The notes below the pieces were generated by a model. The model searched no databases and was not told the origin of the DNA. It worked only from the letters and a program-made list of their open reading frames with translations. 11,223 nucleotides of DNA from PFJX01 sp038215555 (GTDB taxonomy: Bacteria > Pseudomonadota > Gammaproteobacteria > Burkholderiales > Thiobacillaceae), in the NCBI GenBank assembly GCA_038215555.1, contig JBBQQT010000120.1, positions 1 to 11,223 on the forward strand, in the 5' to 3' direction. Position numbers and translations under genes: made by a program. Shown here in pieces: positions 5,164 to 11,223 of this stretch (its first letter is position 1; the number at the start of each line of letters is the position of its first letter).

Positions 5164-7293
5164 TCAGTCCGTTGGCTGTCGCAGCAGGACCAGGGATCGC
5201 GCCTGGAGGGGGTAGGCGCTGCCGCGTGCATAGCGTTTGATGTTCGCCTGACCAGTGGAAAAACTCGTATCGACCAGGGTGAGCCAGCGTGAGCGTGAAC
5301 GAAAGCCGGGCAAGGTGAAGGGGATATCTTCCGCCGAGGCATTCAGCATGAGCAGAAAATCATCGTCGCAAACCGGATTGCCAAGCCGGTCGACTTCGCC
5401 GATCGCGTCGCCCGCGAGGTACATGCCAAGGCAACGGGCAAAACCCTGATTCCATTCGTCATTGCCCATTTCGAGTCCATCCGGATTCAGCCACATGATG
5501 TTTTTGACTTTGCCGCGTAGGCGCTGGTCCTGAAAAAAACTGCTGCGCCGGAAAATCGGATGCGCTTTGCGGACGCTGATCATGAACTGGACAAACGCCA
5601 GCAGTTCTTCATCTTCCGGCTGCAGTTGCCAGTTCAGCCAGCTGATCTCGTTGTCCTGGCAATAGGCATTGTTGTTGCCTTGCTGGCTGCGCCCCATTTC
5701 ATCGCCCGCCAGCAGCATCGGCACGCCCTGCGAGAGAAACAGCGTAGCGAGGAAGTTGCGCTTTTGCCGGGCGCGCAGGGCGAGGATGTCCCGGTCGTCG
5801 ATCGCACCCTCGGCACCGCAGTTCCAGGACAGGTTGTTGCTTTCGCCGTCGCGGTTTTTCTCGCCATTGGCCTGGTTGTGCTTCTGCTCGAAGCTGACCA
5901 TGTCCTGCAACGTATAGCCATCGTGGGCGGTGATGAAATTAATGCTGGCGTAGGGCCGGCGGCCGTTGTGCGCGTAGAGGTCGCTCGATCCGGTAAGACG
6001 GTAGGCGAGGTCACCGATCAAGCCGCCTTCACCCTTCCAGCAAGCCCGCAAGGCGTCGCGATATTTAGCGTTCCATTCCGTCCAGCCGACCGGGAAATTG
6101 CCCACCTGATAGCCGCCTTCACCCAGATCCCAGGGTTCGGCGATCAGCTTGACGCGAGACAGCACCGGGTCCTGGTGGATGATGTCGAAGAAGGCGCCGA
6201 GCCGGTCGACATCGTGCAGTTCCCGCGCCAGCGCCGCCGCCAGATCGAAGCGGAAGCCATCGACATGCATTTCCTGCACCCAGTAGCGCAGGCTGTCCAT
6301 GATCATCTGCAACACCCGCGGCTGCATCATGTTGAGGGTGTTGCCGCAGCCGGTGTAATCCATGCAGAAACGCGGATTGGCCGCTGTCAGTCGGTAATAG
6401 GCGGCGTTGTCGATGCCGCGCAGGCTCAGCGTCGGGCCCAGGTGATTGCCTTCGGCGGTGTGGTTGTAGACCACATCGAGAATAACTTCGAGGCCGGCCC
6501 GGTGCAGCGTCTTGACCATGTTTTTGAATTCGCGCACCGGGTCGTCGGTCGCAGCGTAGCGACGATCCGGCACAAAAAATCCAAGCGAGTTGTAGCCCCA
6601 GTAGTTGCTTAATCCCCGCTCCACCAGATGGCGGTCGTCGGCGAAGTAATGCACCGGCATCAGCTCCACCGCTGTCACGCCAAGGCGCCGCAAATGCTCG
6701 ATTGCCGGCGCGCTGGCCAGGCCGGAGTAGGTGCCGCGCAATGGCGCCGGGATGTCGGGATGCAGCGCGGTGAAACCCTTGACGTGCATCTCGTAGATCA
6801 GGGTGTCGTTCCATGGCGTGTCCGGCGCGCGGTCGTCCTCCCAGTCGAAGGCTGGGTCGATGACCTTGCATTTCGGCATCGCCAGCGCGTTGTCACGCCA
6901 GTCAAACGACAGGTCTTCCTGCTTCGCCCCAACCTTGTAACCAAACAACGCATCGCTCCAGCGAAGCTTTCCCACCGCCGCCTTGGCGTAGGGGTCAAGC
7001 AGCAGCTTGTTCGGGTTGAAGCGGTGCCCACGTTGCGGCTGATAAGGGCCATGGACGCGGTAACCATACAACAGGCCGGGTGTCGCGCCGGGCAGATAAC
7101 AGTGCCAGACCAGATCGGTCTGCTCGCCCAATTCGATGCGCGTGGTTTCGCGGCGGCCGCGAGAATCGAACAGACAGAGCTCGACTTTTACCGCATGTTC
7201 GGAAAAGAGCGCGAAGTTCACCCCTTCTCCGTCCCAGGTGGCGCCTAGCGGGTAAGGTTTGCCTGGTCGCACAACGGTCGCTTGTTGACTCAT
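5164..7293 (-). CDS. glgX: Glycogen debranching enzyme GlgX (GH13 isoamylase type)
   Basis: GlgX hydrolyses alpha-1,6 branch points of phosphorylase-trimmed glycogen, releasing short maltooligosaccharides. The 709-residue protein has an N-terminal CBM48-type beta-sandwich (about residues 10-110: GKPYPLGATWDGEGVNFALF) and then the GH13 barrel. Barrel motifs are DVVYNHTAEG (273-282), DGFRFDLA with the nucleophile Asp350, AEPWD with the acid/base Glu386, and ITAHDG with the transition-state Asp458. LAGDEMGRSQQGNNNAYCQD is the typical GlgX/TreX segment late in the barrel, and a C-terminal beta domain follows. Bacterial GlgX proteins have 650-720 residues, so this one is full length. The ATG at 7293 starts the expected MSQQ.VRPGKPYPLG N-terminus, with purine-rich GAGAG upstream. 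glgP lies 3.4 kb away on the same strand and would provide the GlgX substrate; the two are not contiguous. TreX-type archaeal-like enzymes are related, but the motifs favour bacterial GlgX. Confidence 0.97.
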   Translation of the reverse strand: MSQQATVVRPGKPYPLGATWDGEGVNFALFSEHAVKVELCLFDSRGRRETTRIELGEQTDLVWHCYLPGATPGLLYGYRVHGPYQPQRGHRFNPNKLLLDPYAKAAVGKLRWSDALFGYKVGAKQEDLSFDWRDNALAMPKCKVIDPAFDWEDDRAPDTPWNDTLIYEMHVKGFTALHPDIPAPLRGTYSGLASAPAIEHLRRLGVTAVELMPVHYFADDRHLVERGLSNYWGYNSLGFFVPDRRYAATDDPVREFKNMVKTLHRAGLEVILDVVYNHTAEGNHLGPTLSLRGIDNAAYYRLTAANPRFCMDYTGCGNTLNMMQPRVLQMIMDSLRYWVQEMHVDGFRFDLAAALARELHDVDRLGAFFDIIHQDPVLSRVKLIAEPWDLGEGGYQVGNFPVGWTEWNAKYRDALRACWKGEGGLIGDLAYRLTGSSDLYAHNGRRPYASINFITAHDGYTLQDMVSFEQKHNQANGEKNRDGESNNLSWNCGAEGAIDDRDILALRARQKRNFLATLFLSQGVPMLLAGDEMGRSQQGNNNAYCQDNEISWLNWQLQPEDEELLAFVQFMISVRKAHPIFRRSSFFQDQRLRGKVKNIMWLNPDGLEMGNDEWNQGFARCLGMYLAGDAIGEVDRLGNPVCDDDFLLMLNASAEDIPFTLPGFRSRSRWLTLVDTSFSTGQANIKRYARGSAYPLQARSLVLLRQPTD

Positions 7294-7781
7294 TTCAATC
7301 TCTCACTCAAAACGTGGACGCTTGGGCAGACGTCGCATTGACATAGCATGCCACTCATAAGAAAGCAGGAATTCTGCCAGCAGCGGCAGGCAACATGTCG
7401 CTCGAAAAGATCGCGCTCGGCCAGATGGCTGCGCAGCATGGCGGGATTCGGTGATGCATTGCCGTTCAGTATCGAAATGCATCATGTTAGCGAAGTCATC
7501 GGCAGGAAAGCTGAAGGGCGTAGCAAAGTCCGACAGGGAGCGCCGCGCGCACTGCTTGTCACAGGAGGGTGCGCAGCTTGAGACTTGCTGTTTACAGCTT
7601 GCCGCTTGCCGCCTGTCGCTTACCTGAATCCGGCGCCCGATCAAGATGCCATTGCAACACACCGGTGGCATCTCGGGTTCTCTCGCCGAGGCTGTGCCGG
7701 CCTGGCAATCACCCCCAAGTTGGGTTATACGAGGCGAAACGAGAATTTTGGAATCATCCACCCCTGACTGGAGCCCGGACC
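7294..7781. other. Gene-poor spacer between divergent glgX and the DUF924 gene
   Basis: A 488-base stretch separates the glgX start (minus) from the DUF924 start (plus), so it must contain the promoters of both. I see no convincing gene. The long minus-strand open frame across it (7303-7761) encodes a Cys-, Ser- and Arg-rich sequence without domain character and runs through the heptamer repeat. The identifiable content is the heptamer array at 7576-7624 (separate entry). No promoter hexamers stand out reliably on either strand. Confidence 0.6.
7576..7624. repeat. Array of seven degenerate heptamers
   Basis: Seven consecutive 7-base units fill 49 bases exactly: GCTTGAG, ACTTGCT, GTTTACA, GCTTGCC, GCTTGCC, GCCTGTC, GCTTACC. 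The consensus is GCTTGCC/GCTTACC. The same unit types (GCTTACC, ACTTACA) occur in the fis-purH spacer at 1080-1093, so both belong to one short-tandem-repeat family. No coding role is evident; the array lies about 160 bases before the DUF924 start. Confidence 0.75.
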
Positions 7782-8336
7782 ATGACGCAAGCCCAAGACA
7801 TTCAGGACGTAATGGAATACTGGTACTCGCCGCGCCTGAGCAAGCACTGGTTCGCCTCGACGCCCGCCCTGGACGACGAGATTCGGCAACGCTACGAAGC
7901 CCTCTGGCAGCGCGCCGCCAACGGCGAACTCGATGCCTGGAGCGACACGCCCGACGGCGCGCTGGCGCTGACCATCATCCTCGACCAACTGCCGCTCAAC
8001 ATGTTTCGCGGCAAACCCAAAGCATTCGCAACCGAACAGCATGCCGTCGCGGTGGCCCGGCAAGCCGTCACGCGCGGCGACGACCAGCGCCTGCCGCGCG
8101 ATCGCGTCCAGTTCCTTTATATACCTCTGATGCACAGCGAAAACCTGACCGACCAGGACCAGTCCGTCGCTTTGTTCCAGCGCGCCGGCCTCATCGACAA
8201 CCTGCGCTTCGCCGAACACCATCGCGGCATCGTCCGCCGCTTCGGCCGCTTCCCGCATCGCAACGCCATCCTCGGCCGCAAGAGCACACCGGAAGAACAG
8301 GCTTATCTTGACTCGCCGGAAGCGTTCAAAGGGTGA
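7782..8336 (+). CDS. DUF924 family protein
   Basis: This 184-residue protein matches the DUF924 family of all-helical, TPR-like bacterial proteins of unknown function. The family pattern is visible throughout: DVMEYWYSPRLSKHWFASTPALDDEIRQRY at the start, then LDAWSDTPDGALALTIILDQLPLNMFRGKPKAFATE, a central RVQFLYIPLMHSENLTDQDQSVALF, and HHRGIVRRFGRFPHRNAILGRKSTPEEQAYL near the end. The length is normal. The ATG at 7782 is chosen because GGAG (7770-7773) lies 8 bases before it and the family homology begins directly after it. The same frame is open further upstream to a GTG at 7569, but that extension translates the heptamer repeat and has no family resemblance. The gene stands alone; no operon partner is evident, and no function can be inferred from the neighbours. 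Confidence 0.92.
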   Translation: MTQAQDIQDVMEYWYSPRLSKHWFASTPALDDEIRQRYEALWQRAANGELDAWSDTPDGALALTIILDQLPLNMFRGKPKAFATEQHAVAVARQAVTRGDDQRLPRDRVQFLYIPLMHSENLTDQDQSVALFQRAGLIDNLRFAEHHRGIVRRFGRFPHRNAILGRKSTPEEQAYLDSPEAFKG

Positions 8337-8629
8337 AAAAAGATTAGCCCGTCATCCCAGTCCAAGCCGGCCGGCACAGGCGCAATAATATTTGCAGAAT
8401 CCATTGTCGAAGGGCCTGGCTCGGCATTTACCTGAGTGAGTCACTCGATGGAGAAGTGGTTTGAGTGTCGGGTTTCAACACCAGTGCGTCCATCCAGGCG
8501 GGCCGCATCGAATGAATCTTGCACGGCCATAAGGGACGTTCGGTAAAAAACCAGCAAGTTGCCAATGTCAGCTTTTTCGAGCCATAACTCAGGATTTTTT
8601 ATCCGCCAGGAAAGGTATCCACACTTGAT
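8337..8629. other. Spacer between DUF924 and the small membrane-protein gene, with an unassigned minus-strand open frame
   Basis: No recognisable gene in 293 bases. On the minus strand the frame of the neighbouring small gene stays open for 62 codons beyond its stop (8629 down to 8444), reading KCGYLSWRIKNPELWLEKAD and onward. Only a short ATG-initiated frame (from 8530, 29 residues) is available in it, with no clear ribosome-binding site. It could be the tail of a decayed gene or chance. An odd palindrome GAGTGA-G-TCACTC lies at 8434-8446. Base composition looks more AT-rich than the flanking genes. Confidence 0.4.
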
Positions 8630-8836
8630 TCAATTTACACCTTGAATGCTTGGTTGTTTAACAGGAGCACTTTCAAAGTTATCAACCTCATCTGCCGCAA
8701 GGTCGGCTGGAAGGAACTGGCCGGTGATCTTGCTCGTGGATTCATCAGCGGTGAAAGGCGTCAGGCCGGGGGCCACCGCCAGCGCGGCGGTAGCGGCGAA
8801 GAACGCCAGAAGGGCGAAGAGATAGATCAGGTCCAT
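8630..8836 (-). CDS. Small hypothetical single-span membrane protein
   Basis: This is a 68-residue protein I cannot assign to a family. The start is unusually well supported: on the minus strand AGGAGG lies 4 bases before the ATG at 8836. The N-terminus, MDLIYLFALLAFFAATAALA then VAPGL, is a strongly hydrophobic stretch of about 20 residues, predicted here to be one membrane helix or an uncleaved signal. It is followed by a polar, acidic tail (TADESTSKITGQFLPADLAADEVDNFE). The N-terminal pattern recalls the tiny MDLIY-type proteins that accompany potassium-transport (kdp) operons in some proteobacteria, but no kdp gene is present and the tail does not fit. An upstream in-frame ATG at 8866 lacks a ribosome-binding site. 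The gene is alone on this strand and may be a remnant or an orphan small protein. Confidence 0.55.
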   Translation of the reverse strand: MDLIYLFALLAFFAATAALAVAPGLTPFTADESTSKITGQFLPADLAADEVDNFESAPVKQPSIQGVN

Positions 8837-9240
8837 GAAGCCTCCTGTGGATGCCGGTTGAAACAAATCACTACGACCTGAACACTAGATCAACTGGAAT
8901 CAAGAAAAGGCGAAGACCAGGGTGGTCCGTATTAAGGAAGCATCAAGACGACGCAGACACCTTGCAATCTGGGGAGATCAAACGGTCGGCCAATGATCAG
9001 CAGTTCAAAGGCCACTTCCTAGTCGGGTGGCTCACTCTGAGTCAGGGAAAGCAGTCATTGGCGAATGACTGACATCATTTCAAGCAGAATGGGCGCAATG
9101 GCCGAACAAGAATCCTTCAAGGCGATCAACCTGAAGGTCTGCTCGTGGCCGACTGCTTCCACCGGCCCACGCAACCGCCTTGCGCTTGCAATGCGGGGCT
9201 TGCTCGCCCCGCTCAGTCCGCATATCCGAGGACATCAAAG
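8837..9240. other. Spacer upstream of the PaaK-like gene, with two hairpins
   Basis: About 400 bases without a recognisable gene; short open frames here have no domain character. Two perfect hairpins are visible. CAGTCATT/AATGACTG (9052-9059 with 9064-9071) has a GGCG loop and could end transcription from either side, although it has no T-tract. GCGGGGC/GCCCCGC (9193-9199 with 9206-9212) has the loop TTGCTC and ends 28 bases before the likely TTG start of the next gene. The 5' side must hold the promoter of the minus-strand small gene. The left two-thirds look more AT-rich than the flanking core genes. Confidence 0.5.
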
Positions 9241-10647
9241 TTGCCTTCACTCCGCTACTGGCTTCATCGACGACGCTATCCCGCACGCTATGCCCAGCTT
9301 GAAATCCTGCTGCGCAATCAGGCGTTGAATCGGGATCAGCTGCTACGCAAACAGCAGGCGGACTTCGCCGGGATCGTCGCTTTTGCCGCCGCTAACGTGC
9401 CGTATTACGCAGAATGTTTGCGCGACATCGTCAATTCGTCCCCCCGGCGCAGGCCGGGGTCCAGTGCGGGTGATCGCCGGGATGACGATATTGAAAGCAT
9501 TGATTTTTCTCCTGGTGAGTTGAAGTTGATTCCCTTGCTGGAAAAGGACGCTGTGCGTGAACGGTTGAATGATTTGTTGGCGCGAGACAGCCAACCGCGT
9601 GCCGGTCGCAGCCAGGTCAAGCTTGGCCACACCGGCGGTTCCACCGGCAAGCCGCTGGCGTTCTGGTACGACGAGGCCAAGCACGAGCTGATGCGCGCCG
9701 GGATGATGCGCGGCTTCATGATGTCGGGCTGGCGGCCGGGGCAGAAGGTGCTGAATTTCTGGGGCGCGCGGCAGGATGTGGCGGCGGGCGGGGTGTTTGG
9801 CTCGGGTTGGGGTGCGGGTTGGGGTGCGGGTTGGGGTGCAATCTGGTCCGATTGGATTGCTGGCGAAAAGACCCTCGCCGCGACCGAGTTCAGTCCGGCA
9901 AAACTGCTGGAGTGGGCGCATTTCATTCAAGCCTACAAGCCGGTGCTGCTTTACGGCTATGCCTCGGCGATGAGCGAACTGGCGCGCTTCATCCTCGCCA
10001 GCAAACTGAAAATGCCGCGCAGCCTGATTGGCGTCTATGCCACCGCCGAAGTCCTCACCGACACCCAGCGCGACCTGATGCAGCAGGCATTCGACTGCAA
10101 AGTATTCAACCAATACGGCTGCCGCGAAGTGCCCAACATTGCCTGGGAATGCCGCCACGGCAACCTGCATGTATTCGCCGACCTGGTTATGCTGGAATCG
10201 GAGCGCATCAATGGTGACGATCAGCTGATCGTGACCTCACTGACCAATCGGCTGATGCCGTTCATTCGTTACAAGCTAGGCGATTCCGGCCGTCTGCTGG
10301 ACGGCGAATGTGCTTGCGGCTCGCCGTTTCCACTGATGGAAATGGGGATGTGCCGACAGAACGACTGGATTCGCGGCCAGGCCGGCCAGCGCATCCATCC
10401 CGGCGTGTTCAACCGAATGCTTGATGGCCAGACCCAGATTCGCCAATACCAATGGGTACAGCACGCGCTGGATCGCATCGTGCTGAATCTGGTGGCCAGC
10501 GAAAAACTGAGTAGCGAAATGCAGGCCGCACTGATCGACAAAATCCGCCAGGCGATGGGCTCAGACGTGAGGCTGGAAGTGAACTACCTGGACGAAATCC
10601 CGCGCACGGTTTCCGGCAAGCAGCGCTTTGTGATTGGCTTGCCGTAG
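9241..10647 (+). CDS. PaaK/CapK-like adenylate-forming CoA ligase, with repeat insertions
   Basis: This is a member of the phenylacetate-CoA ligase (PaaK/CapK) branch of ANL adenylating enzymes, which activate a carboxylate as acyl-AMP. The substrate cannot be deduced; many relatives sit in polysaccharide loci. The sequence shows the P-loop HTGGSTGKP (residues 130-138), the A5-like NQYGCREVPNIAWEC (from 290), SLTNRLMPFIRYKLGDSGRLL, and the C-terminal catalytic lysine region IPRTVSGKQRF (Lys460). The N-terminal helix carries the typical NVPYYAECL. The length of 468 residues is normal for the subfamily. The start is TTG at 9241 with GAGGA 8 bases upstream. A GTG at 9145 with GAAGG 7 bases before it would add 32 residues without family character, encoded across a hairpin. 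Oddities are a REP-like insertion at residues about 64-82, a triple GWGA repeat near residue 190, and a stop codon inside a palindrome. The frame is intact. Confidence 0.82.
   Translation: MPSLRYWLHRRRYPARYAQLEILLRNQALNRDQLLRKQQADFAGIVAFAAANVPYYAECLRDIVNSSPRRRPGSSAGDRRDDDIESIDFSPGELKLIPLLEKDAVRERLNDLLARDSQPRAGRSQVKLGHTGGSTGKPLAFWYDEAKHELMRAGMMRGFMMSGWRPGQKVLNFWGARQDVAAGGVFGSGWGAGWGAGWGAIWSDWIAGEKTLAATEFSPAKLLEWAHFIQAYKPVLLYGYASAMSELARFILASKLKMPRSLIGVYATAEVLTDTQRDLMQQAFDCKVFNQYGCREVPNIAWECRHGNLHVFADLVMLESERINGDDQLIVTSLTNRLMPFIRYKLGDSGRLLDGECACGSPFPLMEMGMCRQNDWIRGQAGQRIHPGVFNRMLDGQTQIRQYQWVQHALDRIVLNLVASEKLSSEMQAALIDKIRQAMGSDVRLEVNYLDEIPRTVSGKQRFVIGLP
9437..9487. repeat. REP-like palindromic element inserted in frame within the PaaK-like gene
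   Basis: Terminal inverted repeats of 13 bases, 9437-9449 and 9475-9487 (CGCCGGGATGACG), match at 11 of 13 positions. An inner perfect hairpin CCCCGGC/GCCGGGG (9442-9448 with 9453-9459, loop GCAG) lies in the left half. The wording (CGTC..CCCGGCGCAGGCCGGG followed by TCCAGTG) is that of a dispersed proteobacterial intergenic repeat I recognise from memory. Here it is translated as VNSSPRRRPGSSAGDRRDD, which interrupts the helix-to-loop region after NVPYYAECLRDI. Relatives normally pass directly to the residues before PLLEKDAVRE. Confidence 0.75.
9804..9839 (+). repeat. Three perfect 12-bp tandem repeats encoding Gly-Trp-Gly-Ala, G-quadruplex-like
   Basis: GGGTTGGGGTGC occurs three times in direct tandem with no mismatch (9804-9815, 9816-9827, 9828-9839). 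It encodes the GWGAGWGAGWGA part of the PaaK-like protein. Because the unit is 12 bases, copy-number change keeps the reading frame. The plus strand contains six runs of three or four G with loops of two or three bases, the classical pattern of a G-quadruplex; formation is predicted, not shown. Confidence 0.9.
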
Positions 10648-10678
10648 GGCGGAATCGCTATCGCTCATCCGCCCTACG
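10643..10678. terminator. Palindrome at the convergent ends of the PaaK-like gene and glgP
   Basis: CGTAGGGCGGA (10643-10653) and TCCGCCCTACG (10668-10678) form a perfect 11-bp stem with a 14-nt loop containing ATCGCT twice. The stop codon of the PaaK-like gene (TAG, 10645-10647) lies inside the left arm, and the glgP stop begins 5 bases past the right arm. It probably serves as a bidirectional transcription end, but no T-tract follows on either side. The sequence also resembles a widespread GTAGGGCGGAT-type dispersed repeat, recalled from memory. Confidence 0.6.
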
Positions 10679-10682
10679 CCAC

Positions 10683-11223
10683 TTAATCCGCCACCTTCAC
10701 GCTCACCGGTTCCACCTGCCAGATCTCGCGGCAGTATTCCGCGATGGTGCGGTCGGAGGAGAACTTGCCCATGCGGGCGACGTTGAGGATCGACATGCGG
10801 GTCCAGGCGCGTTCGTCGGCGTAGGTGCGGCTGACCGCGTCCTGGCAGGCGATATAGCTGGCGAAGTCGGCGCAGAGCAGGTATTCGTCGCGGCTGAGCA
10901 AGTGGTCGATGATCGGCCGGAACAGGCTGCCGTCGCCGTGCGAGAACATGCCGTTGTTGATCAGGTCGATGACGCCGCGCAATTCTTCCTGCCGCTGATA
11001 GATCTCCCACGGCCGATAGTGTTCGGCTTTGACACGTTCGACTTCGGAGGCGGTGAGGCCGAACAGGAAGAAGTTTTCGGGCCCGACTTCCTCGCGGATT
11101 TCGACGTTGGCACCGTCCAGCGTGCCGATGGTGAGCGCGCCGTTCATCGAAAACTTCATGTTGCCGGTGCCGGAGGCTTCCTTGCCGGCGGTGGAGATCT
11201 GCTCAGACAGGTCGGCGGCCGGA
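10683..11223 (-). CDS. glgP: Glycogen phosphorylase, C-terminal part; 5' end outside the window
   Basis: Glycogen phosphorylase cleaves terminal alpha-1,4 linkages of glycogen with phosphate, giving glucose-1-phosphate. The visible 179 complete codons read inward from the right edge: PAADLSEQISTAGKEASGTG, then NMKF with the pyridoxal-phosphate lysine, then NGALTIGTLDGANVEIREEV. The C-terminal helical part follows (NFFLFGLTASEV, YLLCADFASYIACQ, ARMGKFSSDRTIAEYCREIWQVEPV). Complete enzymes have about 800-830 residues, so roughly the last fifth is here, including the cofactor site. The residue after NMKF is Ser-Met, where many homologues have Met-Leu or Ala-Leu; this looks like normal variation. 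The gene converges with the PaaK-like gene (35 bases between stops) and works with GlgX, encoded 3.4 kb away on the same strand. MalP is the close alternative identity. Confidence 0.95.
   Translation of the reverse strand, partial: PAADLSEQISTAGKEASGTGNMKFSMNGALTIGTLDGANVEIREEVGPENFFLFGLTASEVERVKAEHYRPWEIYQRQEELRGVIDLINNGMFSHGDGSLFRPIIDHLLSRDEYLLCADFASYIACQDAVSRTYADERAWTRMSILNVARMGKFSSDRTIAEYCREIWQVEPVSVKVAD

Noticed and set aside
5560..6612. Long plus-strand open frame antisense to glgX (350 codons)
   Set aside because: It lies wholly inside the well-supported glgX gene and has no recognisable motif or ribosome-binding site; it reflects codon bias on the opposite strand.
7303..7761. Minus-strand open frame of 152 codons in the glgX-DUF924 spacer
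   Set aside because: The translation is Cys/Ser/Arg-rich, crosses the heptamer repeat, and shows no domain or good ribosome-binding site.
7569..7781. N-terminal extension of the DUF924 gene to a GTG at 7569
   Set aside because: The extension translates the heptamer array, AGGAGG is directly adjacent to the GTG with no usable spacing, and DUF924 homology begins at the ATG at 7782.
9065..9328. Short plus-strand open frame upstream of the PaaK-like gene
   Set aside because: It has no ribosome-binding site or domain, and runs into the well-supported ligase gene in another frame.

Overview
This is a GC-rich proteobacterial chromosomal segment. The gene order dusB-fis-purH and the short, Nis-like form of the Fis protein (about 80 residues) fit a betaproteobacterium best; that placement is inference from gene order and protein character, not a database match. 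Almost all of the window is ordinary core metabolism, but it is unusually rich in small repeats, and two of these sit inside otherwise conserved genes.

Left part (1-5118, all plus strand): the 3' part of dusB (tRNA dihydrouridine synthase, starting at its catalytic Cys), fis (nucleoid protein), purH (last two steps of IMP synthesis), a small DUF4160/DUF2442 gene pair, purD (second step of purine synthesis) and tsaC (threonylcarbamoyl-AMP synthase for the tRNA t6A modification). The DUF4160/DUF2442 pair sits between purH and purD like an insertion, behind a hairpin that could end purH transcription.

Middle part (5119-8336): tsaC and glgX (glycogen debranching enzyme, minus strand) converge on a short hairpin. 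A gene-poor 0.5-kb stretch follows, carrying seven consecutive degenerate heptamers, and then a DUF924 gene on the plus strand.

Right part (8337-11223): a poorly coding stretch holds one convincing small membrane-protein gene on the minus strand. Next come a PaaK/CapK-like adenylate-forming ligase on the plus strand and the 3' end of glgP (glycogen phosphorylase) on the minus strand. glgX and glgP act together: phosphorylase shortens outer glycogen chains and GlgX removes the resulting limit branches. Here they lie in the same orientation, separated by about 3.4 kb of unrelated genes.

The most notable signal is repeat invasion of coding sequence. purH carries about 24 extra codons formed by a GC-rich palindromic element inside its AICAR transformylase domain. 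The PaaK-like gene carries about 19 extra codons formed by a different REP-like palindrome, three perfect 12-bp tandem repeats encoding Gly-Trp-Gly-Ala, and a third palindrome that supplies its stop codon. Heptamer repeats of one family occur in two separate intergenic regions. I see no CRISPR array, tRNA, rRNA, transposase or phage gene.
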